This document shows positions 50,756-60,234 of a stretch of 64,000 nucleotides of DNA, piece after piece. The stretch is taken from the NCBI RefSeq assembly GCF_017873605.1, contig NZ_JAGGKI010000016.1, positions 1 through 64,000 on the forward strand. Reading direction: 5' to 3'. A model generated the notes under the pieces. The model was not told the DNA's origin, made no database searches, and saw only the letters and a program-made list of their open reading frames with translations. The position numbers and the translations under genes were made by a program. Position 1 is the stretch's first letter. Every line of letters begins with the position of its first letter. The stretch comes from Paenibacillus lactis (GTDB lineage: Bacteria > Bacillota > Bacilli > Paenibacillales > Paenibacillaceae).

Positions 50756-52282
50756 TTATTTCAAGCCCTTCTCTTTCAGGAATTGCTCAAATTGTCGCGT
50801 CACCTCCTCCACATACCGATCTTCACCCGCTTCCTTCAGCTTGCCGTACAGCACGGGCCAAGTCTCCTCGAAATCAAGCGTGCCGGTCACGAGCCCCCGC
50901 TTGTATTCGCCCCATACGGCGTTCAGGTTGGCGATCTCCGTGCTGACCGGCTCCGAATTGAACTTGAAAGCACCCACCGGGTTAATTTCGGAGCTCGTGT
51001 TGATTTTTTTCGTTTCCTCCCAAATGTTTTCCGGCTGTCCTTCCTTCAGGTAGGAATTGAAGACGCTGCCGAACACCCAATCCATGTTCGGGCGGTATCT
51101 GGAATCCGCCATCGGCTTGATGTACTCGCCGCTCAGCTTCTCGTAATGTACGCCCTCCAAGCCGTTGCACAGCAGATTATAAAGCTCCTTGTCGGTGTTG
51201 ATCAGATTCAGCAGCATCATGGCCCGTTCCGGATTTGGCGAAGTGCGGCTGATCGACTGATTGGTCGTCGCCGAATAGCCGTTGGAGAACCAATCGCTAA
51301 GCGGGATGATGACGACGTCGTTGCCGCCGTTCTTCGCTTTCACTTCCGCCTCGACGCCCGGCTTTAACGTGACGTCGAACTCTACCGCAATCTGGCCTTT
51401 GGATTGATAGTCGGTCATTTTTTCCGTAGCGGCGTCCTTGTGGATGTAGCCTGCCTTATACCACTTGCTGGCCAAACGGAAATTGTCCAGCTCCTCCTCG
51501 GGGTAGCGGTAAAGCGTATAGGTCGGGTCATCTGTTTTGATGTAGAAGTGATCGTCCAGTCCCGGAACGACCCAATACTCATCATCATGCGCCTGAGGGT
51601 TGACGAATGAGCCGCCGAACAGGCCGATCGGAATGATGCCCGGCTCGTTTTGCTTGATTTGTTCGAGGAACGGCTCGATATCCGCTATGCTTTTAATTGT
51701 CGAAGGATCCAGGCCGTATTTATCGGCAAACCGCTTCTGTACGATGAACCCGTAACGCGAACCGTTGATCTGCTGATTCGGGACGCCGTAAATTTCCCCG
51801 TCAACCGAGAGGCCCTCCCACATGACCTGCGGAACGTCCGCTTTCAGCTCCGGCGCGTATTGGTCCAAGAGCCCGTTCAGCGGCTGAATGGCACCCTTGC
51901 GTACCAGCTCCTCCGGTTTCAGCATGTAGCCGGTCCACAGGATATCGAACTTCTCGCCCGCAGCCAGAACGGTGTTCATCTTCTGCACGTAATCCCCCAG
52001 GGCGACCGGCATCAGCTTGACGGTGGCGTTCAGCTTTTCTTTGACGATTTTGTTGATCTCCTCTTCGACCTTCTTCTGGTCCGGCTGAAGCTGAAGCAGC
52101 GGATAATACCATGTGAGCTCGACGGGCTCAAGCCCGCTTGTTCCGCCTGCCTCCGGCGTTGTTCCTTGCGCTTCCGGCGTTCCTCCGCCGTCCGTGCCGC
52201 TTCCGCCATTCCCGCCGCAGCCGGCGAGCGCGGTCATCGCGATCAAGGCGATCGCCAGCAGCCCTAACAGTCTTTTTTTCAT
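50756..52282 (-). CDS. LplA-type extracellular solute-binding lipoprotein
   Basis: The lipoprotein signal ends A-L-A-G-C (cleavage before Cys), followed by a Gly/Thr-rich spacer. The mature part is a family-1-like solute-binding protein with L-N-A-T-V-K-L-M-P-V-A-L-G-D-Y and a C-terminal DUF3502-like region, as in LplA of Bacillus/Paenibacillus oligosaccharide importers. It has 508 residues. AGGAGG precedes ATG 52282. It works with the two permeases directly upstream; the ATPase (MsmX-type) is elsewhere in the genome. Confidence 0.94.
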   Translation of the reverse strand: MKKRLLGLLAIALIAMTALAGCGGNGGSGTDGGGTPEAQGTTPEAGGTSGLEPVELTWYYPLLQLQPDQKKVEEEINKIVKEKLNATVKLMPVALGDYVQKMNTVLAAGEKFDILWTGYMLKPEELVRKGAIQPLNGLLDQYAPELKADVPQVMWEGLSVDGEIYGVPNQQINGSRYGFIVQKRFADKYGLDPSTIKSIADIEPFLEQIKQNEPGIIPIGLFGGSFVNPQAHDDEYWVVPGLDDHFYIKTDDPTYTLYRYPEEELDNFRLASKWYKAGYIHKDAATEKMTDYQSKGQIAVEFDVTLKPGVEAEVKAKNGGNDVVIIPLSDWFSNGYSATTNQSISRTSPNPERAMMLLNLINTDKELYNLLCNGLEGVHYEKLSGEYIKPMADSRYRPNMDWVFGSVFNSYLKEGQPENIWEETKKINTSSEINPVGAFKFNSEPVSTEIANLNAVWGEYKRGLVTGTLDFEETWPVLYGKLKEAGEDRYVEEVTRQFEQFLKEKGLK

Positions 52283-52318
52283 GACATGACCTCCTACACG
52301 TTTATTGGTTGTTCTATG

Positions 52319-53203
52319 TTAACCCTTGAGGGAGCCAACCGTAAGCCCTTTCACGAAAAATCGCTGGAAAAACGGAAAGATGACCAGCATCGGCCCGCCG
52401 GCCAGCACCGCAATCGCCATTCTTGCCGAATTGTTCGGAAAGCTGGATAGATCGATCCCCAGCTGCTGCGTAAATTCCGAATTGGAGGTGATGAACTCGA
52501 TGCTGGACAACGTCCGCACGAGCAGCAGCTGCAGCGGCACCTTGTTCGGATCGTCGATGTACAGCATGGCGTTAAACCACTCGTTCCAGTACGTAAACGA
52601 TATCAGCAACCCGAGCGTGGCCAGGGCCGGTGTGGACAGAGGCAGAATAATCCCGAAAAAGATGCGGAGCTCCCGCGCGCCGTCGATTTTCGCGGATTCC
52701 ACGATTTCCAGCGGAATTTTGGACATGAAGCCTTTCATGACCATAATGTTGAACGGGGACAGCAGCACCGGAAGAATCAGAGCAAGCAAGCTGTCTTTCA
52801 AATGCAGGTACTGCGTGATCAGAATGTAGGAAGGAACGAGGCCTCCGCTGAACAGCATCGTGAAAAAGACGTAAAACGTTGTCGCCCGGTTGTAGCGGTA
52901 ATCCGGCCTGGAAATGACGTATGCGGTCATCGCGGTAAGCAGCAGACCCGCCAGCGCTCCGATCACGGTCACCGTGACCGTTACCCCGTATGACCGCAGC
53001 AGAATGTCGGGTGCATCCAGAAGGTAGCGGTACGCTTCCAAGCTGAAGGATTCGGGCAAAAACTGATACCCGTTTTCGGTGAGCGACGCTTCGTCGGTGA
53101 AAGACACGGCGATAACAAGCAGGAACGGAAGGACAACCGCCAAGGAAAGCAGGGCAAACAGCAAGTGAATGATCATTTTGGAAAGCTCGAACTTTTTAGG
53201 CAC
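52319..53203 (-). CDS. Carbohydrate ABC permease (LplC/YtcP-like)
   Basis: This BPD_transp_1 permease of 294 residues has six helices and the coupling motif E-S-A-K-I-D-G-A-R-E-L-R-I-F-F-G-I-I-L-P-L-S-T-P (EAA loop). Its end F-V-K-G-L-T-V-G-S-L-K-G is typical for CUT1 permeases. GTG 53203 follows AAAGGAGGAG. The gap of 18 bases to lplB-like and 36 bases to the binding-protein gene shows one operon. Confidence 0.94.
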   Translation of the reverse strand: MPKKFELSKMIIHLLFALLSLAVVLPFLLVIAVSFTDEASLTENGYQFLPESFSLEAYRYLLDAPDILLRSYGVTVTVTVIGALAGLLLTAMTAYVISRPDYRYNRATTFYVFFTMLFSGGLVPSYILITQYLHLKDSLLALILPVLLSPFNIMVMKGFMSKIPLEIVESAKIDGARELRIFFGIILPLSTPALATLGLLISFTYWNEWFNAMLYIDDPNKVPLQLLLVRTLSSIEFITSNSEFTQQLGIDLSSFPNNSARMAIAVLAGGPMLVIFPFFQRFFVKGLTVGSLKG

Positions 53204-53221
53204 CGGGTGTCTCCTCCTTTC

Positions 53222-54241
53222 TTACCACAGGGAATGGTCGGGATTGATTTTGCGCACGATTCCGTTCGCGACAAGCACAAGCACGAAGCCGACCACCGAC
53301 TGGTAAAAGCCCGTAGCCGCCGACATGCTGACATTGCCGATCTCGCGCAGCGCCCGGTACACGTACGTGTCGATAATATCCGTGGAGCCGTACAGGAACC
53401 CGGAGTTGTTCGGAATGAAGTAATGCAGACCGAAATCGCCGCGGAACATGCTGCCGATTGAGAGAATCAATAGGATGATGACCAGCGGGGCCAGCAGCGG
53501 GACGGTAATTTTGGCAGCCATCTGCCACTTCGTCGCCCCGTCGATGCGGGCCGCTTCGTAATACTCGCTGTTAATGCCGATAATGCCGGCGAAATAGATG
53601 AGCGTGTTGAACCCGACCGCTTTCCATAAATGGACAAGGATGAGGATTGCCGGCCACGCCTCGGCCGTCTGGTACCAGCTGACCGGATCGATGCCGAACA
53701 TCTGCAGGGTCCGGTTGATGAAGCCGTCGGAATGGTTCAGGAAGGCGTAGGCCACGTATCCGACGAGCACCCATGACAAGAAGTGCGGCAGGAATAAAGC
53801 GGTCTGATAAAATTTGCTCCATTTCGCCCGGATCTCGTTCATAAAGATCGCCAGCAGCAGCGCGGCCACGGTCGTCACAACGATGTAAGCGGCATTGTAC
53901 AGCACGGTGTTGCGTGTGATACGCCAAGCCGTATCGGTCGAGAACAGATAGCGGAAGTTCTCCAATCCTACCCATTCGCTGCCAAATATGCCGAGATCGT
54001 AGCGGTAATGCTTGAAGGCAATGATCAAGCCGACCATCGGAATATAAGCAAAAATCAACTTATACAAAATCCCCGGCAGGGAGAGCAGGAACAGCTCCCG
54101 ATTGTTCCGAAAATGCTGCAGCTCCCTGCGTATCACCGACTTTCGCTTACGTGCCCCTGGGGGCGCGGGCGTCCGTTCGGGTTCCGGAACCGACCGGTGA
54201 GCCGTCCCGGTCTCGACCGATCGTGAAACATTGTTCAACAT
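53222..54241 (-). CDS. Carbohydrate ABC permease (LplB-like)
   Basis: This six-helix CUT1 permease has E-A-A-R-I-D-G-A-T-K-W-Q-M as its EAA coupling loop and the extra N-terminal helix L-S-L-P-G-I-L-Y-K-L-I-F-A-Y-I-P-M-V-G. A 50-residue Pro/Arg-rich N-terminal extension is unusual. ATG 54241 (MLNNVSRS) lies eight bases behind AGAGAGGGG; a TTG at 54247 is too close. It is the first gene of the importer operon, behind six CTGTA repeats. Confidence 0.94.
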   Translation of the reverse strand: MLNNVSRSVETGTAHRSVPEPERTPAPPGARKRKSVIRRELQHFRNNRELFLLSLPGILYKLIFAYIPMVGLIIAFKHYRYDLGIFGSEWVGLENFRYLFSTDTAWRITRNTVLYNAAYIVVTTVAALLLAIFMNEIRAKWSKFYQTALFLPHFLSWVLVGYVAYAFLNHSDGFINRTLQMFGIDPVSWYQTAEAWPAILILVHLWKAVGFNTLIYFAGIIGINSEYYEAARIDGATKWQMAAKITVPLLAPLVIILLILSIGSMFRGDFGLHYFIPNNSGFLYGSTDIIDTYVYRALREIGNVSMSAATGFYQSVVGFVLVLVANGIVRKINPDHSLW

Positions 54242-54330
54242 AGCCAAAGCCCCTCTCTTTCGTTATGCGCTTCTCGCCTGCATCCCAGGCTTTGCATGTT
54301 TAACGATAGCGCAAGCCTCGGCCATGCGTT

Positions 54331-54421
54331 ACTGTACATTTTTTGGATAGCTGTACGGGCGGACTGTAGGGATTCCCGATTGCTGTACAGCTGCCTGTAA
54401 GGATTCAGGTTTACTGTACAG
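54331..54421. repeat. Three tandem ~32-bp units with paired CTGTA motifs
   Basis: CTGTA (mostly CTGTACA/G) starts at 54332, 54351, 54364, 54383, 54395 and 54414, giving spacings 19, 13, 19, 12, 19. This is a 31-32 bp period with two motifs per unit. It lies 90 bases before the importer start and behind the membrane AraC regulator, and looks like a tandem operator. Confidence 0.7.
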
Positions 54422-54501
54422 ATGTCCTCTCCCTTCGAAAGGGTGCAGGACGAATCGGGCTAAGGCACAGAAGACGGCCGAATTGAAGACAAGGGCATGC
54501 C

Positions 54502-54535
54502 AAAAACCCGCAAACGGTCATCTTCATTTGCGGGT
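54502..54535 (-). terminator. Intrinsic terminator after the membrane AraC regulator
   Basis: ACCCGCAAA pairs with TTTGCGGGT around a 12-base loop; on the minus strand TTTTTGG follows. Confidence 0.85.
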
Positions 54536-54561
54536 CGTATGGAAAGCTGCCGATTCTCGGA

Positions 54562-56871
54562 TTAAGTGCTGCGGTCGATGGCCGACTTCAGGCGGTACTC
54601 CTTCGGTGTCGTGCCATAACGGCGCTTGAACAGCCGATAGAAATAGCTTTCATTGCCGAAGCCCACCTTCTCCATAATTTCGGCTACGGTCAAATGCTGC
54701 TGTTCCAAATAATGCTGAGCCCGGGCCAGGCGGGTAGCGTTAATCTGGTCGACGACAGTCGTTCCCTCCTGGGCTTTGAACACCTGTCCCAAGTAGACGG
54801 CGCTCATCTTCAGCATGTCGGCAATCTTCTGAACGTTGAGGTCCGGGTCGGCGTAATGCTTGTCGATCATCTCTTTGACAGTGTCAGCCAGCAGACGGTT
54901 CTTGTCTTCGCGTGCGCTGCGCCGCTGCTCGAACACATCCCGAACGACGTCAAGAAGAACGCCCTCGATCTCGTCCAGCGTCTCTTTCTCGAGAATGCGC
55001 CGATTGATGGCCTGCAGATCGACCGATACCGGATTCAGATTATGGTTATTCATTTCGCTCAGCGTATGGCTCAGGGTCATCGTCAGATGGAGCAGCGCCG
55101 AGAACATGTTGTCAAAGCTGAGCTCGCCAAGCAGCTCCCGCAAGCTTCGGATGGCTTGCTCCGTCTCGTCGGGATTCCCGCCTTTCAGCCCTTCGGTCAA
55201 CCGGCGCTCCAGCTCCTTCGGAATGCCGAACGACGGGTTCCGTTCGTTTCGGATGATCATCTCAGGCCGAATCACCGCTCCTTTGCCAAAAATCATACGA
55301 TAGCTGGCATGCTTCTGGGCTAGATGGTAATGCTTCGTCAGCTGACGGTAATCCTCGAACGTTTCGCTCAGCGTTACGGTAAACGTGATCCGATAATAGC
55401 GGAAGATCGTTTGCTGTAGCTCCCTGAACCGTTCATGCAGCGATTCGAGCGTCGCTTGTTCGCCGCCTGCGATAAAGACAAGATGGCCGCTCTTCATATC
55501 CGCAGCTTCACACGTTCCGCCGCGCGAGAGCAGCTCCTGGCCGATGTTCGCTATGGCGAAGTAATACAGCGACTCGGACTGCGAGCCCGGCTGCCGCGCC
55601 AAGCCCTGCAGATCGTCAATCTGCACGAGCGCTAACCGCAGCGGCGAAGGAAACGCGATATCCATTCCGTACTGATCCTTGATGCGCAGGAAGGCAGCTT
55701 CGTCCATGCTCTCGCTGTGACTGATCAAACTCCGCATATGATATGCCTTGGCGATATTCCACTGTGAGAGGCGCTCCTGCTCCAGCCCCTTGAGCTTGCC
55801 GATCATTTCCGTAACATTCTCCGTGATGAGCGACAGCTCATCCTTCGCTTTGGCGTGACCGCGTCCGTCGTGGGGAACGAGTGTGAGCAGCCGACCGACC
55901 GGCTTATACAGCCGCAGCGAAATGAATACCGACAGGAGTAATGCCAATAGGGACACGGAGAAGGTGACGGTTATTTCCGTCCACCTCATTTGCCGGACGC
56001 TCCCGAGCACGTCATCATAGTCCTGCAGGCTGATGATCTGCCAGTGGTTCAAGCCTTTGCTCAAATAGGTGACCTTGTATTTTTTCTCCCCCTGCTCATG
56101 AATAAAGGAGCCCGGCGTGTTTTCCGCTGCGCCCATGCGTCCGAGCAGATCGTTCTTGATGTCCAGTCCGTCCGGCAGTGTGCGATCCCCCGCCATCAGC
56201 ACTTGCCCTTCGCCGTCGGTGACGAACAGAACGTCGTCTTCCCGTTCAGCCACACGATTAAGCGCTTTCACATTGTCAAGCATCCACCCCGGCTTCACCG
56301 TCAAGATGAGCGCGTTGCGATTGACCGAACCGAGACTCGGTCCGTCGTAGACAAAAAAAGCAAACACATCGACGCCTTCCTGCTCCCCATCAAGATCGAG
56401 CGGGATGAGCTGCAGCTTCGGCAAATCGGCACGGGAAGCCATATACGCTTCCAGTGCTCCGTACAGGACGCTCGTGTCCATGTCGTGGCTTAGCGACGAG
56501 AAGAACCGGCTCTGCTTGCCGTTGTAAAAAACGGCTGCATGCAAATACGGCGATGCGGCAACCGTCCGGTTGAGCCGCTCAATCTTTAAGATGCTTTGCT
56601 TATAGTCCGACCCGGATTTGAGCGCGATCAGCTCCTCGTCATTGTACAACGAGACCGCCAAATCCTTCACGATGCCGTTCATGTTCTCGATATTGTAATC
56701 GATTTGGGTGAGCAGCTTGCGATCGGCTTCATTCTGCAGGCTTAACACCTTATCGCGTGCAGATGCATTCAGTAGTAAGGAAGCCACGGCCAGCATCGCG
56801 ACAACGAGCATAAAACTTAACAAGATCCGCTGCAAATATTTGCGAGAGCGGAGCGTCTGCAGCATGTTCAT
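54562..56871 (-). CDS. Membrane AraC-type regulator with Cache-like sensor
   Basis: The protein (769 residues) has TM1 at about 10-30, an extracellular sensor of about 240 residues, TM2 near 290-310, a HAMP-like and linker region, and a C-terminal AraC double helix-turn-helix (K-M-S-A-V-Y-L-G-Q-V-F-K-A-Q-E-G and E-K-V-G-F-G-N-E-S-Y-F-Y-R-L-F-K). It therefore binds DNA from the membrane without a kinase, as in the YtdP/YesS group. ATG 56871 follows GGAGAG. It probably controls the adjacent importer operon through the CTGTA repeats. Confidence 0.93.
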   Translation of the reverse strand: MNMLQTLRSRKYLQRILLSFMLVVAMLAVASLLLNASARDKVLSLQNEADRKLLTQIDYNIENMNGIVKDLAVSLYNDEELIALKSGSDYKQSILKIERLNRTVAASPYLHAAVFYNGKQSRFFSSLSHDMDTSVLYGALEAYMASRADLPKLQLIPLDLDGEQEGVDVFAFFVYDGPSLGSVNRNALILTVKPGWMLDNVKALNRVAEREDDVLFVTDGEGQVLMAGDRTLPDGLDIKNDLLGRMGAAENTPGSFIHEQGEKKYKVTYLSKGLNHWQIISLQDYDDVLGSVRQMRWTEITVTFSVSLLALLLSVFISLRLYKPVGRLLTLVPHDGRGHAKAKDELSLITENVTEMIGKLKGLEQERLSQWNIAKAYHMRSLISHSESMDEAAFLRIKDQYGMDIAFPSPLRLALVQIDDLQGLARQPGSQSESLYYFAIANIGQELLSRGGTCEAADMKSGHLVFIAGGEQATLESLHERFRELQQTIFRYYRITFTVTLSETFEDYRQLTKHYHLAQKHASYRMIFGKGAVIRPEMIIRNERNPSFGIPKELERRLTEGLKGGNPDETEQAIRSLRELLGELSFDNMFSALLHLTMTLSHTLSEMNNHNLNPVSVDLQAINRRILEKETLDEIEGVLLDVVRDVFEQRRSAREDKNRLLADTVKEMIDKHYADPDLNVQKIADMLKMSAVYLGQVFKAQEGTTVVDQINATRLARAQHYLEQQHLTVAEIMEKVGFGNESYFYRLFKRRYGTTPKEYRLKSAIDRST

Positions 56872-56906
56872 TGGACCACTCTCCATGCATAAGTTGGGTG
56901 GCTTTA

Positions 56907-57839
56907 CTATAAGCCTGCGGGAAAATCGTTGTCAATCGGGATTTTCGGCCCCGCCTCCCCTTCATCCCGCTGCCGCTGCAGCATCCGCCGATACGCCCCC
57001 GGCGTCACACCATGCTTGGCGGTAAATAGGCGAGTCATGTAATTGGCATCTCGAATCCCCACCCTGTACGCGATCTCGGAAATGCCAAGCACCGTGCCGC
57101 CCAGCAGTTTCTTGGCCTCCTCCAGGCGCAAATGCAGCACGTATTGAAGCGGCGTTTTGCCGATATGCTTTTTCATGCATCTCGCAATATAGCCTGCCTG
57201 GAAATGCAGCTCCTCCTCGAGCGACGCTCTGTCGAACGGCTCCTTCCAATGTTCATTCAAATATGCAACGGCAGCCCGGGCCAGCCGTTCGGAGGGCTCG
57301 GGTGCAGACGTCCGCGCGCATTCCGCCTGCAATGCGGCGAACAGTTTGGCGAGCAGAAGATGGAGCAGAATCGCGTTTTCCCCGTTCAGTCTGTTATGGG
57401 TATCGTTCAACCCGCGGAGGATCGGCTCGATCGCCTGCACGTCCACAGCGGCAAACTTCGGCAAATACATGCGCTGCTGCGCTGGGGGCTCGACGTCCTC
57501 GACCGTGCCTTTGGACAGCAGCACGGACCAGGGAATGTCTTCTTGCCGGATGCGCGTCGCAGCATGCCCATGGATGAAATGCACCCAGTAAATCTCCGTA
57601 TCCTCTTCGCAGGATCGATGCCCGATATGAGGCAGGCCCGCCTCCAGCACAAGCAGCTTGCCCGGGCTGATCTCGTATTCGGTTCCCTCTTCGGTCATAT
57701 AGAACGTTCCCCTCGTAACCAACAGCAGGTCATAGACGCCGAAGGTGCGGGCGAAGTGCCGATCTCCCGGCTTCCATACGGCATGTCCCGCCGTCACGAA
57801 TTGCGGCAGCGGCGGAATCGCGAATTCAAGGCATAGCAA
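56907..57839 (-). CDS. AraC-family regulator with cupin-like sensor
   Basis: This 310-residue soluble protein has an N-terminal cupin-type sugar-sensing half (F-G-V-Y-D-L-L-L-V-T-R-G-T-F-Y and L-E-A-G-L-P-H-I-G-H) and a C-terminal AraC HTH (H-F-Q-A-G-Y-I-A-R-C-M-K-K-H-I-G-K-T-P-L, then R-D-A-N-Y-M-T-R-L-F). TTG 57839 is the likely start, with AGGAG upstream. It is divergent from the glycosidase-like gene at 57977, its likely target. Confidence 0.92.
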   Translation of the reverse strand: MLCLEFAIPPLPQFVTAGHAVWKPGDRHFARTFGVYDLLLVTRGTFYMTEEGTEYEISPGKLLVLEAGLPHIGHRSCEEDTEIYWVHFIHGHAATRIRQEDIPWSVLLSKGTVEDVEPPAQQRMYLPKFAAVDVQAIEPILRGLNDTHNRLNGENAILLHLLLAKLFAALQAECARTSAPEPSERLARAAVAYLNEHWKEPFDRASLEEELHFQAGYIARCMKKHIGKTPLQYVLHLRLEEAKKLLGGTVLGISEIAYRVGIRDANYMTRLFTAKHGVTPGAYRRMLQRQRDEGEAGPKIPIDNDFPAGL

Positions 57840-57976
57840 AACAGCAGGCTCCTCTCTCGCATAAGTTCATTTTGTGCTAGTCAAAGTCTATATTATCACT
57901 GGTTCGAAGGCTGGAAAAGAGTTACATTGGAGCACAAGAAACCGTTCTCATGAATATGCAAAGGGGCTGACCACGC

Positions 57977-59962
57977 ATGCGATTCCGTCAGGTTCATCTC
58001 GATTTTCATACGTCGGAGGCCATTCCGGGCATCGGAAGCCGCTTCTCCAAATCCCAGTTCCAGAACATGCTTCGATTGGGGCACGTCGACTCCATCACGG
58101 TCTTTTCAAAATGCCATCATGGCTGCGCATATCACCCCAGCGAAGCCAACGAAATGCACCCTCATCTAGCCTTCGATTTGCTGGGCGAGATGATTGCTGC
58201 CGCGCATGAAATCGGCGTCAAAACGCCGGTATACCTATCGGCCGGCCTCGATGAAAAGCTGGCTCGCCGCCATCCCGAATGGCTGATTCGGGATGCGGAA
58301 GACCGGACGCGCTGGGTGAAGGATTTCATGACACCAGGCTATCACGAGTTCTGCTTCAATACACCTTACCTGGACATTCTGCTGGCGCAGATCCGAGAGG
58401 TTGTCACCCGCTATGATGCCGATGGCATATTCCTTGACATCGTCGGCATCCGTAAATGCAGATGCCAATACTGCGTCGCTTCGCTGCGGAATGCCGGTCA
58501 AGATCCGCGGGACGAAGCAGCCGTAGCTGCCTTGGGCGAGTCGATCTACCTGAATTATACCCGGCTTGTGCGGGAAACGGTGGACGCTGTGAAGCCCGGT
58601 CTTCCCGTCTTTCATAACAGCGGCCATCAACGCCGGGGCCGCCGCGACCTCGCCCATGTCAACAGCCATCTGGAGCTGGAATCGCTGCCGACCGGAGGCT
58701 GGGGGTACGACCACTTCCCCCTGTCGGCGCGTTATGCCCAGACGCTCGGCATGGAGTATCTAGGCATGACGGGAAAATTCCATACCTCCTGGGGCGAATT
58801 CGGCGGCTACAAGCATCCGAATGCGCTTCGGTTCGAAACGGCGCTAAGTCTCGCTCACGGCGCCAAATGCTCGATCGGCGACCAGCTCCATCCGTCAGGC
58901 TTCATGGATGAAGCAACGTATGCCCTGATCGGCGCCGCCTACTCGGAGGTGAAAGCCAGAGAACCGTGGTGCAGCGGCGTTGCATCCGTGGCGGACATCG
59001 CGGTCCTGTCGCTGGAAGCCGCTTGGGAAGCTTGCCCGGATGTCCGGAAGTCGGAGGACCGGACGAATCTGGCCGATGCCGGAGCTGTGCGCATGCTGAA
59101 TGAGGGCCATTATTTATACGACATCGTGGATGCTGAAGCAGATTTCGGGCGCTACAAGGTGCTTATTTTGCCCGATGAAGTTCCGGTATGGCCGCAACTA
59201 GCAGAGGCCATCCGCTCATTTACCGATAACGGCGGCAAAATTCTGGCAACGGGACGTTCGGGCCTGAACCCGGCCGGCAACGCGTATATGCTGGACCTGG
59301 GGCTGGATTGGAAGGGAGCAAGTCCCTACCGCCCTTCCTATTTCCGTCCGGATTTTACGCCGGGTTCCCTGCTCCCCGCTTCGTATGTTATGTATGGCGA
59401 AGGACAGCAGGTCGAATTGAACGGCGGGCGGGCACTTGGTAGCCGGGAGCATCCATATTTCAACCGCGACGTTTTCACATTTTGCTCGCATATGCACACT
59501 CCAAGCGCTGGGGAGGACAACGGACCGGGTATGATCGAAAGTTCAAACGGGATCTACATGGCCTGGAATGTGTTCAGCGAGTATGCCGATAACGGTCACC
59601 TCATCCTGAAAGAGATGGTGCTCCATGCACTCGGCCGCCTGCTCCCCCAGCCTTCCCTGCGATGTGATTTACCTGCCCGGGGCATTGCGATCCTCCAGTA
59701 CCAAGGGACGGAGAACCGATATGTCAACCACCTGTTGTATGCATCGCCGGTACTGAAAGGGCGGGTTGAGGTTATCGAGGACATCGTGCCGCTGCGGAAC
59801 GTTTCGGTCGCCCTGCGTCTCCCCTCCTCCGCATTGGTCAAACGGGTGTATATCGCCCCTTCGATGGAGGAACTCCCTTTTGATACAGAAGCTAACGGTG
59901 AAATCAGCTACACCGTTCCGGTCTTGGAAAATCACCAGATGGTTATCTTGGAGTTAGCCTAA
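57977..59962 (+). CDS. GHL6-like glycoside hydrolase-related protein
   Basis: This 661-residue TIM-barrel protein starts MRFRQVHLDFHTSEAIPGIG, the usual N-terminus of the hypothetical-glycosyl-hydrolase 6 group. D-G-I-F-L-D-I-V-G near residue 150 holds the probable catalytic Asp, and K-C-R-C-Q-Y-C after it is a Cys cluster that could bind metal. Residues about 330-560 are a glutamine-amidotransferase-like (beta-galactosidase trimerisation-like) domain, then a beta domain. There is no signal peptide. The enzyme may act on fucosidic or galactosidic bonds, but the substrate is not determined. Confidence 0.83.
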   Translation: MRFRQVHLDFHTSEAIPGIGSRFSKSQFQNMLRLGHVDSITVFSKCHHGCAYHPSEANEMHPHLAFDLLGEMIAAAHEIGVKTPVYLSAGLDEKLARRHPEWLIRDAEDRTRWVKDFMTPGYHEFCFNTPYLDILLAQIREVVTRYDADGIFLDIVGIRKCRCQYCVASLRNAGQDPRDEAAVAALGESIYLNYTRLVRETVDAVKPGLPVFHNSGHQRRGRRDLAHVNSHLELESLPTGGWGYDHFPLSARYAQTLGMEYLGMTGKFHTSWGEFGGYKHPNALRFETALSLAHGAKCSIGDQLHPSGFMDEATYALIGAAYSEVKAREPWCSGVASVADIAVLSLEAAWEACPDVRKSEDRTNLADAGAVRMLNEGHYLYDIVDAEADFGRYKVLILPDEVPVWPQLAEAIRSFTDNGGKILATGRSGLNPAGNAYMLDLGLDWKGASPYRPSYFRPDFTPGSLLPASYVMYGEGQQVELNGGRALGSREHPYFNRDVFTFCSHMHTPSAGEDNGPGMIESSNGIYMAWNVFSEYADNGHLILKEMVLHALGRLLPQPSLRCDLPARGIAILQYQGTENRYVNHLLYASPVLKGRVEVIEDIVPLRNVSVALRLPSSALVKRVYIAPSMEELPFDTEANGEISYTVPVLENHQMVILELA

Positions 59963-59996
59963 CCACTTTCCTTCATTGTAAAAATCATATCAACAC

Positions 59997-60031
59997 AATC
60001 CAGCCGCAGTCCCGAACACTGCGGCTGGATT
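59997..60031. terminator. Hairpin after the GHL6-like gene
   Basis: A perfect 14-bp stem (59997-60010 with 60018-60031), loop of seven, lies 35 bases behind the stop. T-runs are poor, so it is called from stem strength and position. Confidence 0.7.
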
Positions 60032-60123
60032 CCGTATTGACTAATCCGGATATATTGAAAAAGAGTTAAGGTAAGCGGCTGTACACCATTTGCATTGGTA
60101 CCTATGGCACATAGAAATAGCAA

Positions 60124-60151
60124 GCCGGTCCGACGTTAGGTACGGACCGGC
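60124..60151. terminator. Hairpin after the GH35 gene
   Basis: GCCGGTCCG and CGGACCGGC form a 9-bp stem; on the minus strand TTGCTATTTC follows. It is a probable terminator for the GH35 gene that ends at 60235. Confidence 0.6.
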
Positions 60152-60234
60152 AAATGAATAAGCAGGATACAGCGGTTATCTCAACAGAATCAGGAAAGAG
60201 CTTACCCAGCCAGATGGATGCTAGCTCTGCCCTC

